64,000 nt of DNA. It comes from Amblyomma americanum (Eukaryota; Arthropoda; Arachnida; Ixodida; Ixodidae). The translations under genes were made by a program, and so were the position numbers. The stretch lies in NCBI RefSeq assembly GCF_052857255.1, contig NC_135506.1:75157056-75221055 (forward strand). The letters run 5' to 3'. This document shows, in pieces, positions 24,346 to 37,449 of this stretch. Under the pieces are notes generated by a model that was given only the letters and a program-made list of their open reading frames with translations, did not search any database and was not told the DNA's origin. Every line of letters begins with the position of its first letter. The stretch's first letter is position 1.

Positions 24346-24835
24346 GTGCTCGTTTTTTTCCACGCCAAATTCTTCAGTATGTATATCAACCAACTAGCTC
24401 AACTTTCTGCTTTCCTAAGTGACAATTAATGCATCCGGCCACTCCACAAGCTCCCCTATCAAGAGTTAATAACTGCAATAGGCATCTTACGCCAAACAAT
24501 CTGTGCGAAAACATACTTATTCTCTTTCTTGGGTGCTGGCCTTTTCACAATTCCGTGTTCTATGTCGCACACCAGCTTAAGTTCATCAGTTTACACCTTC
24601 TTTCTATGAACAATAAATTACAGCTCAGTTTTCAATTCTGTCCACCGCGACGAGAAACAACTTTTCTATATCTGATGTGCTTCGACGTTGCTCTCGCGAA
24701 CCAGCAATCGATACTTAATACTGCGACAGAAAGACCTCCTTCTGGCATTTGTTGTTGTGGTGATTTTATTGAACCCCTGCCTTTCTTTAGAGTACCCTGT
24801 ATTTAGTGGCGAAATAGAAATGCTTTCTGGTGCTC

Positions 24836-24960
24836 ACATATCGGCGCACACCTGAACCGCGCCGTAAGGGAAGGGATAAAGCAGACCTTCCTTTATAGCT
24901 TCCCCTACGGCGCAGTTCAGGTGTCCGCCGAGATTTGAGACAGATACTGCGCCATTTCCT
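24836..24960. mobile_element. Two SINE 3' ends in inverted orientation forming a hairpin
   Basis: The tail segment of the Ruka-like SINE occurs on the minus strand at 24842-24880 and on the plus strand at 24892-24930, giving 39-bp arms with five mismatches and an 11-bp centre. The plus-strand copy continues through GAGACAGATACTGCGCC to 24955. No tRNA head is present. Confidence 0.75.
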
Positions 24961-25739
24961 TTTCCCAACAACAAATGTCTCCTTTTGTGTGCTGCTCGAG
25001 ACCGCGTAGAGCATTGCAAGATGACGGAGGAAAATAGTCAAAACAGTGGCACCGCATCGCTTGTCAGCGCTGGAGACATGCGATACGCTGTCTCGCTTAC
25101 TAAGCGTGTTTTGCCTGCGCAAAAAGCTCCGACGTCTCGCACGCCTATAGTTTATGTTCTTCCTTTTACTAATTACCTGCATATTTCCCCTTTGCATCCC
25201 CTCTTCCCACATTGCAGGGTACTCAACGTGAACCACCCTCTTCTATCTCCCCTTCCTCTCTCTCTCATTCGGTGAATGCGCATCGAAAGCGATGCATAAA
25301 GTAATCGCTTGGGCTGACGTGGTAGCTGTGACGCACCTATGTTTTCAGTCCGACGCAACTATACAAGCTGCGGTGCCAGCGCATGCGCACTGACCGGAGT
25401 CGCACATTTTAGAGACGCTGATAACGCATGTTGTGCTGCCGTGGAGCAGCAGCTCCCAGGCACCTGGGGGAAACGGATAGTTTCGCCAAAGTTCGTTCAG
25501 GTTCGCCTCCGTGTTCCTCCTGCGTTATGGCCGCGGCGTGTCAAAAACGGGCGTTATGCGGCATATTTTGCGACATCCATAGATCACTGTTAGGCATGGG
25601 CGAATGTGTTGCACTCTCTCGACGTAAAAGGGAGCTAGGCAAGGGCTGATTATTTTTCAATTTTTTAAGGCTGCCTCAACCTAATTTATGCAAAAGCGAG
25701 CATTAATAACAAATAAGATATTAGCCGCGATGAAATACT

Positions 25740-26070
25740 GAATGGGGCACCCGCAGTAAATAAGTGTTCATTATATCAGTGGCCGCGAAGAGGCGGTCCT
25801 GTATTATTCTCTTTTTTCTTCGCAGGATATACCAACGCCAATTAACAGACCGCCCCAGCAGCACAGTAAATGTTGAGCCGAATGTTCGAACGCAAACGTA
25901 GTTTCATGCTACACACATGAACACAAGAAATTGGTTTGATTGCTTGAGTGAATCTCGAATTCTTCTCAACCACAAAATATGTATGTCTTGTCCCTTAAAA
26001 TATATTTGAATTTAGCGAAGGGGGTTATTCTTTAAAAGCAATACCTGTATTTCACCTACCCTTGGCGGGA
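25740..26070 (+). repeat. Diverged direct duplication, copy 1
   Basis: Shares with copy 2, in the same order, GCACCCGCAGTAAAT, a GCCAATTAA segment, AGTTTCATGCT, GATTGCTTGAGTGAATC and GTTATTCTTTAAAAGC. The copies are offset by about 573 bp and are strongly diverged. Confidence 0.85.
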
Positions 26071-26249
26071 AGCACTGCAAACATATGAGGATCGCACACA
26101 AATTGTAGCCGTACAATATTTCCGATGATCCGTCAATATCTTTATTAAAAGTTAAAAACCCTCCCTTTTCTTTGAAAACACCGAGGATTGACAATCCCTT
26201 GCCGGAAGACGGACGTTTGGTGATCTATCGAATTATGGAAAGAAAATGG

Positions 26250-26311
26250 TACCCGCCACAGTAACTCAACGGTTACGGCGTTCGGCTAGTGGGCTGCAGC
26301 ACCTGGGGCAG
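26250..26311 (+). mobile_element. SINE head fragment
   Basis: CCGCCACAGTAACTCAACGGTTACGGCG resembles the A-box side of the tRNA-derived SINE heads, but the B box is not recognisable. It lies just before the second copy of the 573-bp-spaced duplication. Confidence 0.4.
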
Positions 26312-26648
26312 TAATGAGGCACCCGCAGTAAATCAATGTTCATTTTATCAGCGACCACGAGGGGGCGATAACGCATCAATCGGTCCCCTCTTCGCAGTGT
26401 ATCAATGCCAATTAAGTATTAGTCCCAAGGGGCAATGCTGGACGTAGAGCCGAACGTTCGTACGCAAATCTAGTTTCATGCTGCGCAACCGAACGCAAGA
26501 TAGTGGATTGATTGCTTGAGTGAATCATGTCGTGCTCCTCTCCCGAGCCACCAAATCTCTATTTCCTGTTAATTAAAATAAGTATGCATTTAGCGAATGG
26601 CGTTATTCTTTAAAAGCGATATTTGTATATCACTTACCGACTTCGGGA
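26312..26648 (+). repeat. Diverged direct duplication, copy 2
   Basis: Second copy of the 25740-26070 unit, with an inserted ACGCATCAATCGG segment and the same block order. A SINE head fragment lies just before it. Confidence 0.85.
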
Positions 26649-29600
26649 AATTAGATACGGTTTCTGAAGCACTAGGAAAGCCGGGATTGAGCGTAGCAAA
26701 TCAATTTAAACCTGTTGCGTGATCACCGCGACTCGCCAGCATGAACCCGCCTTAACACCTACAGCAATAATAGAGCGCTTTACGCGAGCGCAGGACCTCA
26801 TCTGAAGACCCGGCTGCCACTTACCCTTGCCTCGTTTCAAGAGATAGAACATCAGGAGCTGTTGTTTCCCGTTTTTAAACATTGCCGGCGTTGCTGCTGC
26901 CCCGCTGTTGCCGCTCACAATCGACAGCGACGTTAGCCTAACCGAGGAAAGAGGAGGCCGTGTGCCGTCCGCCTAATGGGAAAGATATTGCCCCCGAAGG
27001 TGCGGATAACGGCGGTGGCCAAAGTTTTCTTTTTTTTTTTGAGATCCTCGATTAGGCGGGGCACAGCGCACGGAAATAGAGTGATTCGTGATTACTTTTC
27101 AGGACTAGGAGGATTGGACGAAATACCTGTATTCCTCGCGTGGGTACAGCGAATAGTCCTCGCCACCGCCGTGTGGGGAAGCTGGCCCAGGGAGAGGGAA
27201 GGGGAAGAGAAAAGCGAGACAAGAGAAAACAAAGGGTGCGGGGAGGGACGCCGTTCACTGAGATACAATTGAACGTACCCGGCAGAATTATGTTTGAAAT
27301 AGTGAAAGAGTTTCGAGAGATTTGCTCCAGGCAATTTTTTAAGTACAGTCTACGTTTGTGAAGTGTTTCGGTGACTTGAGGGGTGATTTAAATGACCTGC
27401 GGCAGCTTCTTTTTTGTGCGGCTGTAGGTTGTAACGGCCGTCCGCTTGACGTAGGCCATGTGTGTGGCGTATTTTTCGCAGTCGGTGTAACTGTACTTGT
27501 AATATGCAGTTTGCTCTTCCTTGGGGTTGTAACTTTGGATTAGTGGATAAAATGTTGCTGCTTTCCCTTCCTAACCCGTGGAACATAACCGAAATTGAAC
27601 GTCTTCGTGCCACATCCATAGATATTCGCTGAAGCCTTGTTTCTGGAATGATATTTATGTGTCATGCTATAGCTTCAAAATTATTTGCAAGACCCTGATT
27701 TATTATTTACGGAAGTTAATGTTGTAGACACAGAAACGATGGAGTGTCACGGGTTCTGTATTCGGAACTTGTTTAAAATGCGCTATAGGGCATCGCAAAG
27801 GTTGAAGTGGTAGAAGCAGAACGTTTAATAGTTTTGTTGGTTCATAAGCGCGAGTTTTCGGAAGAACAGGCCCTAGCAAACTTGGAAATAAAACAGTAAT
27901 TTTATTGTGCATCTCTCAATTTTTATGCGTTAGACTTCAACCAGAACCACACAACAGCAAAGTATCTTTTCAAGCGCTCACGCTCACAGAAATGTGCAGT
28001 GCCTCATCCAGTACAGGTTAGCTACAAGGTACAAGTAACAAACACCTACAAACTCTACAACACCCAGAATGAGACAGCAAACAAAGACTTTAGCACACTG
28101 CTCGTCGGCTCTCACTACACTGGAATGGTCCAATCGTATGTACTTCAATGACACTAACCAAAAATCCTTCCATTAGAAGTAGTTACTCGCCTCGCATGCA
28201 ACACTCCGGTATGAGACCTTGCAGAAAAACAGAAGAAACAATTCACCTGCCACCTCCTTCACAGGTCACTGCAGGTGCACCGTTTAGTAAATACTGACTT
28301 ATGTGGAAACCAACGGCAGGATTTCGCTTTATTAACCGTCACATTTAAGTATATATCTAACCTGGGAATGTCCGGCGTATAATTTGTGATGCTGAGTGTA
28401 TGAATGCAAAAAGCTTCGTTTCAAACCGCAGGAAAAAAAATCAAACCCTAACTATTTTGTTCATTTCTCATTGCACAGCATATTTCTCGCAGCAAAATTA
28501 AAGTGGGAGCTTCCAGAAATTACAGAAGTGAGTTCGTGATCCCGCACAACAGCATAAAAACAGCCTAAAATTCAAACTGCAGTTCTGTTTTATACGGAGG
28601 CGACGGAATCATTTTGAACTCCTACTGAGTTAATGCGTGTACACGACTGTGTGCGCTGAGGGATACAATTTCCAGGCTTTTATAAATTGGAACAAATTTT
28701 CGGCATGAATAATACAAAGACAAAATATAGGCTTTTTAAAAAATTGCCATTCTCATGCTGTTCCGTAATCTAGGGGCCAGTGACCAGGTATTGAAAGTTC
28801 TGAATGCTGTTCTTAGACTTTCAATCCTTGACCATGACACGTCTAAAGGCCATTCGAACCTACGAACAAGGGCGATCATATAGCACGAGCACAGCTCATG
28901 GACAAATCGGGAACGAATATAAGAAAGCTAAAAGGAAGAAAAAGTTCTCAGAATGTGTTTATACAACTGAAAAGTACAGAAAGTGATGAAAAAGTCACCT
29001 AACTGGCTCGCATTTAACCAGTGTGACCCGCAGTGCATTCACGGCGTTAGGGAGCGTAGTCAACAAAACATAACGAATCAGCTGCAGTTTATCGCCCAGT
29101 CCGGATTATTCGATACTCCGGCCATTAGAGGGTTAAATAAAACTTGTACTAACTATAGCGATTCTATTTTTCTTTTTTTCGCTTTCCTGTTCAAACTCGT
29201 TTTGAAAAAAAAAAAGCGAGCTCTTAAAAGATTTCACGCCCAGCACTAGTTTACGGCGCACAAAACACCAACCTCTCCGCGTTTTCTTTGTTTATTTAAT
29301 TCTTTCAAGAGTACAGAAAGGCACATGTGATCAACGAGGTGGAATGTCGTCATTAAATCCATACCCGTGGTTTTCCCCAGCCGTAAAACGAGCGCTCGCT
29401 CTTGGCGCTGACAGCGAAGATCAGTCACCGATTCGTTTTTTCTTATCTATGCGAGATTCTCTCTCCGCAGGGAGCGATTACAAATGGGATCCACGTCTTT
29501 TTCGCATTGCAGCCTGATGGAATGTCGACAGACTCGATTAAAGTTCGCATTGAAAATCACTTCTCTAACTGCTTCAGGGATCACAGGGTGGTTTCCTTGC

Positions 29601-29924
29601 TCTTAATGTTTTCGGGTTGTTTTAAAAAGATTTATGGCCGTACATGTGTGCCTTTTTGTAGCTTCAACGCATGAATGCATCATGCGTTTACGCTTGAACA
29701 ATCTTGTGTTCATTTTCTCCTTGTCTGGGTAATTTTGTTTATCACAATGTGCACGAACTATGAACACCTGGCGCCTTTTTATTTTCAGCAAAGCAGATAT
29801 AAACTAAATTAGATAACAGTAATTACCACCTTTGCTATTAAAAGTGTGCACTGTGTCCCATGAAATGCCTACGCCTAGTTTGTCTCCTTTACGCGTGAAC
29901 ACAACCCAGCCCTGTTTAGTTATA
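26649..29924. other. Intron sequence without recognised elements
   Basis: AT-rich sequence inside the large ferlin intron. Short open frames near 27050-27360 and 27350-27620 overlap on both strands and show no domain. Confidence 0.5.
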
Positions 29925-30720
29925 CTTTAGACGCTGTACAGCTGTCGCGGGTGAGCGAATACAAATATCTGGGGGTTTATTTTTCATCTAAACTAACCTG
30001 GAATAAACATGTCAAATGCATATCAGCAGGGGCTTACAAAATGCTAAATTTCATCTAACGTAATTTCAGCAAAGCGCCTGCCAAACTTAGAAAAATACTT
30101 TACTAACGTAAGATCTATTTTGGAGTACGCCTGCACACTTTCGGACCCCGTACTAAACTTCTTCCCGACATCCTTGAAAGGATACAAAACCGTGCAGTTC
30201 GATTTGTCTGCAATAATTATAACTTCACGTCAAGCGTTGCATACTAAGGGATGGGTTGCAATGAGAACTATTTAGCAGGCGCAGAAAAAATTTGTGTTTA
30301 GAAATGCTCTACAGAATGTATTTAGGAACAGTTAGAGTAGACAGAGAACCTTACTTTTTGCCTCCTTTTGTGTCTAAGAGGTGCGGTCACCAACTCAAAA
30401 TAAGAGAATTTAATTGTCGGACAAATGTCTTTCCTTATTCATTATTTGCACACATTGTCAGCGAATGGAACCGACTTCCACAGAAAATTGCTGAATGTCA
30501 CACTGAAACATTGTTTCGGGCTTTGTTGTCAGATGTGTAGCTGCCTGCGGGTGCCTTCGTTTAATTTGCTCGTTCATTCCATTCAATTTTTTGTTTGTTA
30601 TTGGCGTCATTCCGTTCTTTTCTCGTCTTTTTTTTCTTTCTCACACAACGGCCTCTCGCAAACAATATGTGTTTCCTCCAGCAATAATGCCTTCGGGCCC
30701 TGCAGGTATTTTAAATAAAT
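29925..30720 (+). mobile_element. LINE 3' fragment (jockey/CR1-like)
   Basis: Broken frames spell the end of a non-LTR reverse transcriptase: EYKYLGVYFSSKLTWNKHV near 29957, ERIQNRAVRFVCNNYN near 30178, then an open C-terminus with NCRTNVFPYSLFAHIVSEWN near 30412-30470. The arrangement, with no RNase H after it, fits the jockey or CR1 groups. The end has TTTAAATAAATAAG. Premature stops make it non-functional. Confidence 0.82.
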
Positions 30721-30738
30721 AAGAATATATGCCACGCA

Positions 30739-31396
30739 TACATGAACCCGACAGCGGCGGGTCGTGTCGGGAGTCGAGTTGAGCAATGTTAAGCTAACTG
30801 GATAACTCTCTGTTTACATGAACTCGATAATAGCGAGTCGACTCTCGCGCGAGCAATCCGAGGCGTGACTGCACGAGTAGTAAACCAGCTGTCGCTTCTG
30901 TTCTTCCCTGCAGGGAATGTTTTCCCCAATCGCGGAAAATGATTAAGTGCTATCTGCGGAGGGGCTGCTAGTCATCCCACCGCTTGCAGAAACCCGGCTC
31001 CGCGGCGTTTACATGAACCCATTAACCGGTTTCCTACTCGACAACTCAACCCAACCCTAGCTTTGTTTACATGAACCCGACAGCGGCGGGTCGAGTCAGG
31101 GGTCAAGTTGAGCAAGGACAACCCAACTGAATGAAGTGTCTGTTTAGATGAACTTGATGCTAGCGACCTGATCCTCGCGGCTTGCCTGCGATGCGCCACC
31201 GCACGAGTAGTAAACCGGCGCCCGCTTCTGTTTCTCCCCTGGAGAAAATGCTTTCTCCAGCCGTGAAAGAGGATTAATGCAATTTGCGGAGGGGGCTGCA
31301 GATCAACCCACCCTCTGCAGTCGGGCTGGCCCAGCCCGACACGACGGTCGCTTAGCTCGACCCCCTAGCGTATACACGAGCCTGACAGCCTACTCG
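30739..31396 (+). repeat. Tandem repeat, two units of about 329 bp
   Basis: Units start at 30739 and 31068 with TACATGAACCCGACAGCGGC. Shared blocks include GCACGAGTAGTAAACC, CGCTTCTGTT and TTTGCGGAGGGGGCTGC-like sequence. The TTTACATGAAC motif also recurs inside each unit (30813, 31006, 31139). No open frame of note; it may be a non-autonomous element or a satellite seed. Confidence 0.85.
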
Positions 31397-32839
31397 ACAC
31401 GACTTTTGTCGGGCTCAAGTATACGCTCCAATATATCACAATGTATCCGGGCTCGCCTGGAGGAGAACAAGTAAGGAAAGGATGGAGGTAAAGATGTAGA
31501 AGAGGATACGTTTGATAGAATACTTGCACCCTAGAGGAGTATGAATATCCAAATTCTCCTCGCTTGAATAGGGCTGCCGTTTAATATTCCCGTCCTGCTT
31601 CCCTTCGGTGCAACCGTCAAGGCGCGTGCCCTAAAGACGGCGTGTGTGACTCTTCATAGATATATAATTGAAACCAGGATATTTGAGCGTTAAGGCTTTT
31701 ATGCTTTATATTCTCTCAAAATTCATTTTTAATATTTATTTTTTTCTTTTATAGGCTTAAAATGAGCCCTGAGAAAAGTACAGTGTTTTTTTTTTACAAA
31801 AAAGATGATGTGATTGGCTTTTTTTTCTTATCTCTTTGTTTCCTCAATTTCCATTCCTATCATCAAAGAAACGTTTAAAATTAACTACTGACTTTCACTG
31901 ATTTACCAATATTTATGATCGGTTTCAACTAAATCGCCCACCTCTGGCCAATCTGCCACCACGAGTATGTGTCATTCATTCCTTCATAGGCAACAACAAC
32001 AACAAGGGTTCACAACATGCAAGACATGGCACCCAGAACGCAGTGGAGTACTTGATTGAAGCACACAGAACAAGTAAACTCGTCAGACTCTCATCCACTA
32101 CAGCTGAAAGGAAGCTTCTCCATTGGCTCCGAACACCATGCCCCACCCCAGGGTGTGATGCAGGAAGCGGGTATATACAACCAAAGATCACATAGAAAAT
32201 TCATGTTAATCCATCTCCAATAGTATGTATCCTACTTACCACAAGGGCCGAAGAGAAGCCGGAGCAAAATACATTTGAAAGAAATGGAATGTATCTCCAC
32301 CAACAATGCACGCAGACGCAGTCAGACAAGTTGACGGCATTTTTGCTGCCGCAGCTACCGGACCATGAGGCAGGCTACTAGGCTGCGCATCGATCAAAGC
32401 AAGACACTTTGCGGGGAAGTGGCCATAAGCGCGGCTATCCAGGCGCACCCTAAGGCAGTCGTGACTCTCACGCCGCACGTAGAAACTACTTCAAAGGCCA
32501 GGGCGGTGAGCACGCCGCTCCGACTCTAAGGTCACAAACTATGAATCAGCACTCATATTACGGTCGCCTTGACACCAAAGGGTGCGGGACAACGAACTAA
32601 TTTCTACCCCGCTAATTACTACCCCGGGTACAGTCGCAGAATGATCAGAGCGATGGGTCAACCTACACATTTCCTGAAATCGCAGGGAAAACAGTCTAGA
32701 AGGTTATAATTTCCCATACCCACGGAAGAATCGAGCAAGAGCGGAGACATATTAATATTAAGGAGAACACAAGCGAGCACTTTTCACACACTTTAGATGA
32801 ATACTTCACTGAATAAAGCGTTACTCATAGTTCCAGTGT
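31397..32839. other. Intron sequence without recognised elements
   Basis: Long A/T runs at 31700-31860; nothing else identified. Confidence 0.5.
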
Positions 32840-34800
32840 TCCCACAGGCACATATTGTTTTTTGGGTGCTAAAACCTCAGAATCTCTATTTTTCGAGCCA
32901 ACTGTCGAAACAGAGGTATGTTCCGTTTACAATAGCTTAAAGAACACACGTAGCTTCGACGCTAATAACACCCTGAGCAGGTCTGTTAAATACATTCTTC
33001 CCGAATTAGTGCAGTGTTGGACTCACATTTATAAATTAGCACTTCAATCAGGCGTCTTTGCTGCCGATATGCAACTGGCAAAGGACGGCTGTAATGGATA
33101 AGAAAGGCGACAAAAACGTCCTTGGCAATTACAGGCCTGCATTGGTCCTCTTGCACTTTTAATTAGGTTTGGAAAAAATAGTTATACTACGGCTGCGAAA
33201 ATGTATTACCAAGTAATAATTAAAAACCAAGTATCAATACGGATTAACTGTTTTAAAAAAAAAAGTTACTCACGCTTGGTATTTTTGCCGACTTCAGCAA
33301 ATATTTCGATAACATTAACTACCGTATCCTTGTCGCAAAACTGGAACATTATGCTATTCGTAGTCCCCCCCTGAACCTTATCTTATCATATCTAGGCTCG
33401 AGATCTCAGTACGCACAAATTTACTGTTACTGCTCCGTCATACTTTCCATAAGGAAAGGGTGGTATTCAGGGTAGTATTCCGGGTGCGTTCGTCTTCAAC
33501 TTATATGCAAATTATACTCCAAGCTTGTATGACAAAACGGCTTACGTCATATACGCGGACGACGCAACCTTTTCTTCAGCTCCGATAACATCCACTCACT
33601 TACTGACGCTGCAAACCAAGATCTATCCGCCTTAGAAGCATGGTCACTCAAAAATGCTCTTAAAATAAATACGAACAAACTGGTGCTTTACTTTTCTACC
33701 CCAAAGGAAAGCGCTTGCTAAATCAGACCCCAATTTATTTAGGTCATGATACTATCAGATACGCAGATGGATTCAAATCTCTTGGCATTCTGATTACATC
33801 GACAGTAACATGGGATACCCATGTATAAGCTACCACTTACCCTTTCTCGATCTGTGCGAATTGTCTATCGCCTTAAAAGTGTTTTACCCTTGCAGGTCAG
33901 GATGAATCTGTAATATGCGGTTTTCTATTCGTCTTTAACTTACTGTTTTCTTGTGTGCAGAAATACGACTGTGACGCATAGTAACAAAGTTCGTAATATC
34001 AAAAAAATAATGCTGCCTGTTGTTGCGAATTTACTTTATGATTCACCGATCACGCCAATATTCCGCGGGAACAGGATTGTGCCCGTGAAACACTTGTTTG
34101 ATCACAGGTTTCCAGGCTTTTATAAGCGCACAATATCTAAAGATGGCACCTATTTTTCTATTCTTGTTACACTTACACCTCGCCAATATTCTTATGACAT
34201 TAGAAGCTGTGGCTTGTATGCAAACCCACAAATCAGAACCGCCTATGGTTTCACGATGCTCGTGCCTGTCATGCCTATGTTTCTAAAGACATCTTTGTCT
34301 AGGGAAGTTAATACCATGACACTGCCTTCAATTCTCAACCTGTAGATCTAACTGCACTGTTAGCTAGAACACTATTTTTGCTGGAAAGAACCATGCTCGA
34401 AATGCTGTTTGTTTTATGGTTTATGGGAGATTTAACGTCTCAAAGCGACTCAGGCTATAAGGGACGCCGTAGTGAAGGGCTCCGGAAATTTCGACCACCT
34501 GGGGTTCTTTTACGTGCACTGACATCGCACAGCACACGGGCCTCTAGAATTTCGCCTCCATCGAAATTCGAACGTCGTGGCCGTTATCGAACCCGCGTCT
34601 TTCGGGCCAGCAGCCTAGCGCCATAACCACTCAGCCACCACGACGGCTAAATGCTGTTTGTGATAGTATAAAAATGTACTCCCTAATTTTTCTTTTCCTA
34701 CAGTAGTAACTGCGGTATTATCAATATATAACGCGTTCGTCTTTGTGTTGATGTCATGCCGTTTTATTTTGTACCGAGTGTTTTTTCAATTTTCTACTCC
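32840..34800 (+). mobile_element. LINE fragment (jockey/CR1-like), interrupted by a SINE
   Basis: The readable parts are an N-terminal reverse transcriptase segment (VLPELVQCWTHIYKLALQSG near 32997, then NVLGNYRPALVLL near 33117), a palm region remnant (TLTDAANQDLSALEAWSLKN near 33600-33655) and the C-terminal part ending at the stop at 34345 (130-residue open frame). Several shifts and stops break it. The SINE at 34413-34648 splits its 3' end. Confidence 0.78.
34413..34648 (-). mobile_element. Full-length tRNA-derived SINE, second subfamily, with 13-bp target duplication
   Basis: Read on the minus strand it begins GCCGTCGTGGTGGCTGAGTGG (A box), has a B box GGTTCGATAAC with one change, and ends CGCTTTGAGACGTTAAATC and ATAAACCATAAA. 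The direct repeat AAATGCTGTTTGT is at 34400-34412 and 34649-34661. It inserted into or just beyond the 3' part of the LINE at 32840-34800. Confidence 0.92.
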
Positions 34801-35096
34801 TGAATGTTCATACGTCAATCAATGTCTATGTATTTTTTCGTGCATCTTGTGCTGCTGCCAACATTGAGAGGTGGCGAGGCTTGTCAGGCAGTGGTGGAAC
34901 ACTGGGATTTTTCTCGCCGTCCGCAGTTTCTTGTGTTGCGTGAAAAAACTGGAATAAAGAAGTTTAGGAAAATCCAAAACCTAAGACCACCAAATCTCTA
35001 CACGCCTTCTTCCAAGAATATACGTAGGGAAAGGGCGGTGACTTCTGCATCGGAAGATTGCATTCACTAGATTCGCCTTTATTCACGGTTGGAGCT

Positions 35097-35180
35097 TGGG
35101 CCGTCGTGGCGCTGTGGTAGCGTCTCCGCCACAAACGCCAAAGGCCTTTGTTCGATTCCGAGCCTCGGCGCATGTTTTTT
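35097..35180 (+). mobile_element. tRNA-like SINE head with poly(T)
   Basis: A box TGGCGCTGTGG and B box TGTTCGATTCC are spaced as in a tRNA and followed by a run of T residues, a pol III terminator. The acceptor stem does not pair properly, so this is a tRNA-derived repeat and not a functional tRNA gene. The body after the poly(T) does not match the other SINEs. Confidence 0.5.
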
Positions 35181-37449
35181 TTTTTTTTATTCAGTGAGTG
35201 TGCGGGGGTTTCAGTGCCTCCCATAGATGCCGCCACCGAATACGTTGGTTAGCGGTTAAGCGCAGGCTCTGTTAAGCAGCGCCTGTACTGCGGCGCAACG
35301 CTCGCGCACGCGCTGCACGTCGGCCAAAGCGAGACCCTCTATACCCCAACTGCGCTTGACCACCGACGCGTTCGGCGGCTTCGGCGCACTCTGACCGCAC
35401 TGGCGTACACTTGGAGCATGTCTCTATTTCGCGCCGAGTACGCCAGCCGCCGCCGGCCCGGCCAGACCGATTCGGCTCCGCGGCGAGGCGCGCGTTGTTA
35501 CGTCATGTGCCTCCTCGGAGCACCACCACGGCGAAATCGCAAGTTCGCGGCCAGTATAACTTTCGCTTTAAAAATTGCGGCTTACAAGCGCATGCTTTAG
35601 GCCTGCCATAAAAACGAGGCCGAATCCTCCATCCCTTCCCCAATCCCTAACCAGCGGGAGGCTGCCCTCCTCACCGCAAGCCCGGGCGGTCAAAGGCCAC
35701 TCGCAAAATGGCAGTCGTAGCAGCTTGGACCGAAATAGGAACCCCAAGCACGACGTTGATGCTCAGTTCGGGGAGCGAAACTTTTAAACAGCAACAATAG
35801 TTTCTATGGTATCTCCCACGAAGCGAACAACAAAAGCTCAACAAAAGGCGGCTGTTACGACTACATTGACAACACCGACGGTTAACCCAAGGAACGGTCT
35901 CTTAACAGCTGTGCTGTAAACAGGAATAAAGTAACAAAATTTATTCAAAAAGAATTTGTGGCATAATTTGGAGCACATTCATTTGAAACTGAGAGAGGGG
36001 CTTCCGAAGGAAACAATTGCTGGCAGTAGTGCCGCCTTTTAGAGAGGGAAATTCATTATATGTGTTTAACCCGGCAAAAAAAAAAACAGCACCCTATGAG
36101 ATATACGTTTCAATGCGAGCGAGTAATGTCAATTTGTGATTGCTTTTACGCGATCCTTCGAAACGGCGTTGTCGTGCTGGATGATAAATGGCCAAAATAA
36201 GACTTCATGCGTGTCGAAAAAAAAAAAATATGAAGCGCAATTGCAGGGTAGAATTCAGCACTGTACCTTTCTCAAAACAGATTTACGAAAAAGAGTAATA
36301 CGATAAAAAAAAATCTGCGAGAACTTGCATAACATTCCACCTGAAGCCGCCTACATAAAATGATGAAAAGCATTATGTTGAGTGCCTAGCAGTGCGCTGT
36401 ACGCAGAGACCACTTTCGTGTTGGAAATTGTTTTTCGGGGAGACGTGCCGTTGTTTAAATAAGAGCGATACGAACTCAACCATTCGCTAAATAAACACAA
36501 GGGCAGCATTTCAGCACGTATTTTTGGCAGGCTAGTTCGTGGACGCTGGCTAGTTGGTGCAGTTATTGAAATGTTTTAGCCCATCATGCCGGGTTTGCCC
36601 TTGCATTTGAAATACGCCCTTCATAACACCCACGACCTCAAAATACTGAGGTTAGCGAGAAACAAAGATTTGCAAAGTGAAATTCTGATGGCTCAAGCAT
36701 GTCGTTTGACAATGTTTTGGTAAAACAAATACTTATTTTACTGAATGACTTGCTATACGATGCATTAAGCGTAGTTTTGTGTCAGCTGGTAATTATTCGC
36801 TTAACACATGGTTGTTCATTAACCTCTTTTGTGGATTTTCATGACAATCTTTTTTTTTTCATTTGTATTCGTGTCTGACGCAATAAAAGATTCATCGGTT
36901 GGTCAGTGCTGTTTGTCATACACTTCATATTTTGTCCTTTCTGTCCCGTTGTGATTGCGAATCCTTGTAATAATTTATGCAATAATCGCTGAAAGAGGTT
37001 GCGAGGCTGAAGGAAAAAAATGAAGAAAGATGCATAAAAATGTCCGCGGGTAATTTCGCACTTCTATTACGGCTACGCAGCTCAGCCCTTGACGTCCGTA
37101 ATTCTACGGCATATTACGGCACTTGCGTAACGCGACAAGCAGCTATGACGTCTCATAACGCTGACGCTTAGTACAGAAGCCGTAGCAGGAATTTGAGCCT
37201 GAGGCACGAAGCGTCCACGGCCAGCCCTAATTTATTGACGGCGCGACAACGTCATTGTGCAGGCATTTTGCAATTCCTTGCGAACTATTCTCTCTCACGT
37301 GTGACGAAAGAGAAAATTGGAGACTACCACAATTCCTGGGAAATCGGTCCTAGGACATCAAAACGTACCTCGTGTAGTAGGTGAAACGTTGAGATTTTTT
37401 TAATGTTTTATTGTTCGCTTCGCATGGCAACCTGATTGGCTGGTCACCA
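35181..37449. other. Intron sequence; GC-rich island at 35230-35550
   Basis: The first part has CpG-rich sequence (GGCGCAACGCTCGCGC and similar) that may be part of a repeat following the tRNA-like head. The rest is AT-rich and unassigned. Confidence 0.45.

Noticed and set aside
35097..35172. tRNA gene
   Set aside because: A and B boxes are present, but the acceptor stem does not pair and poly(T) follows as in a SINE head.
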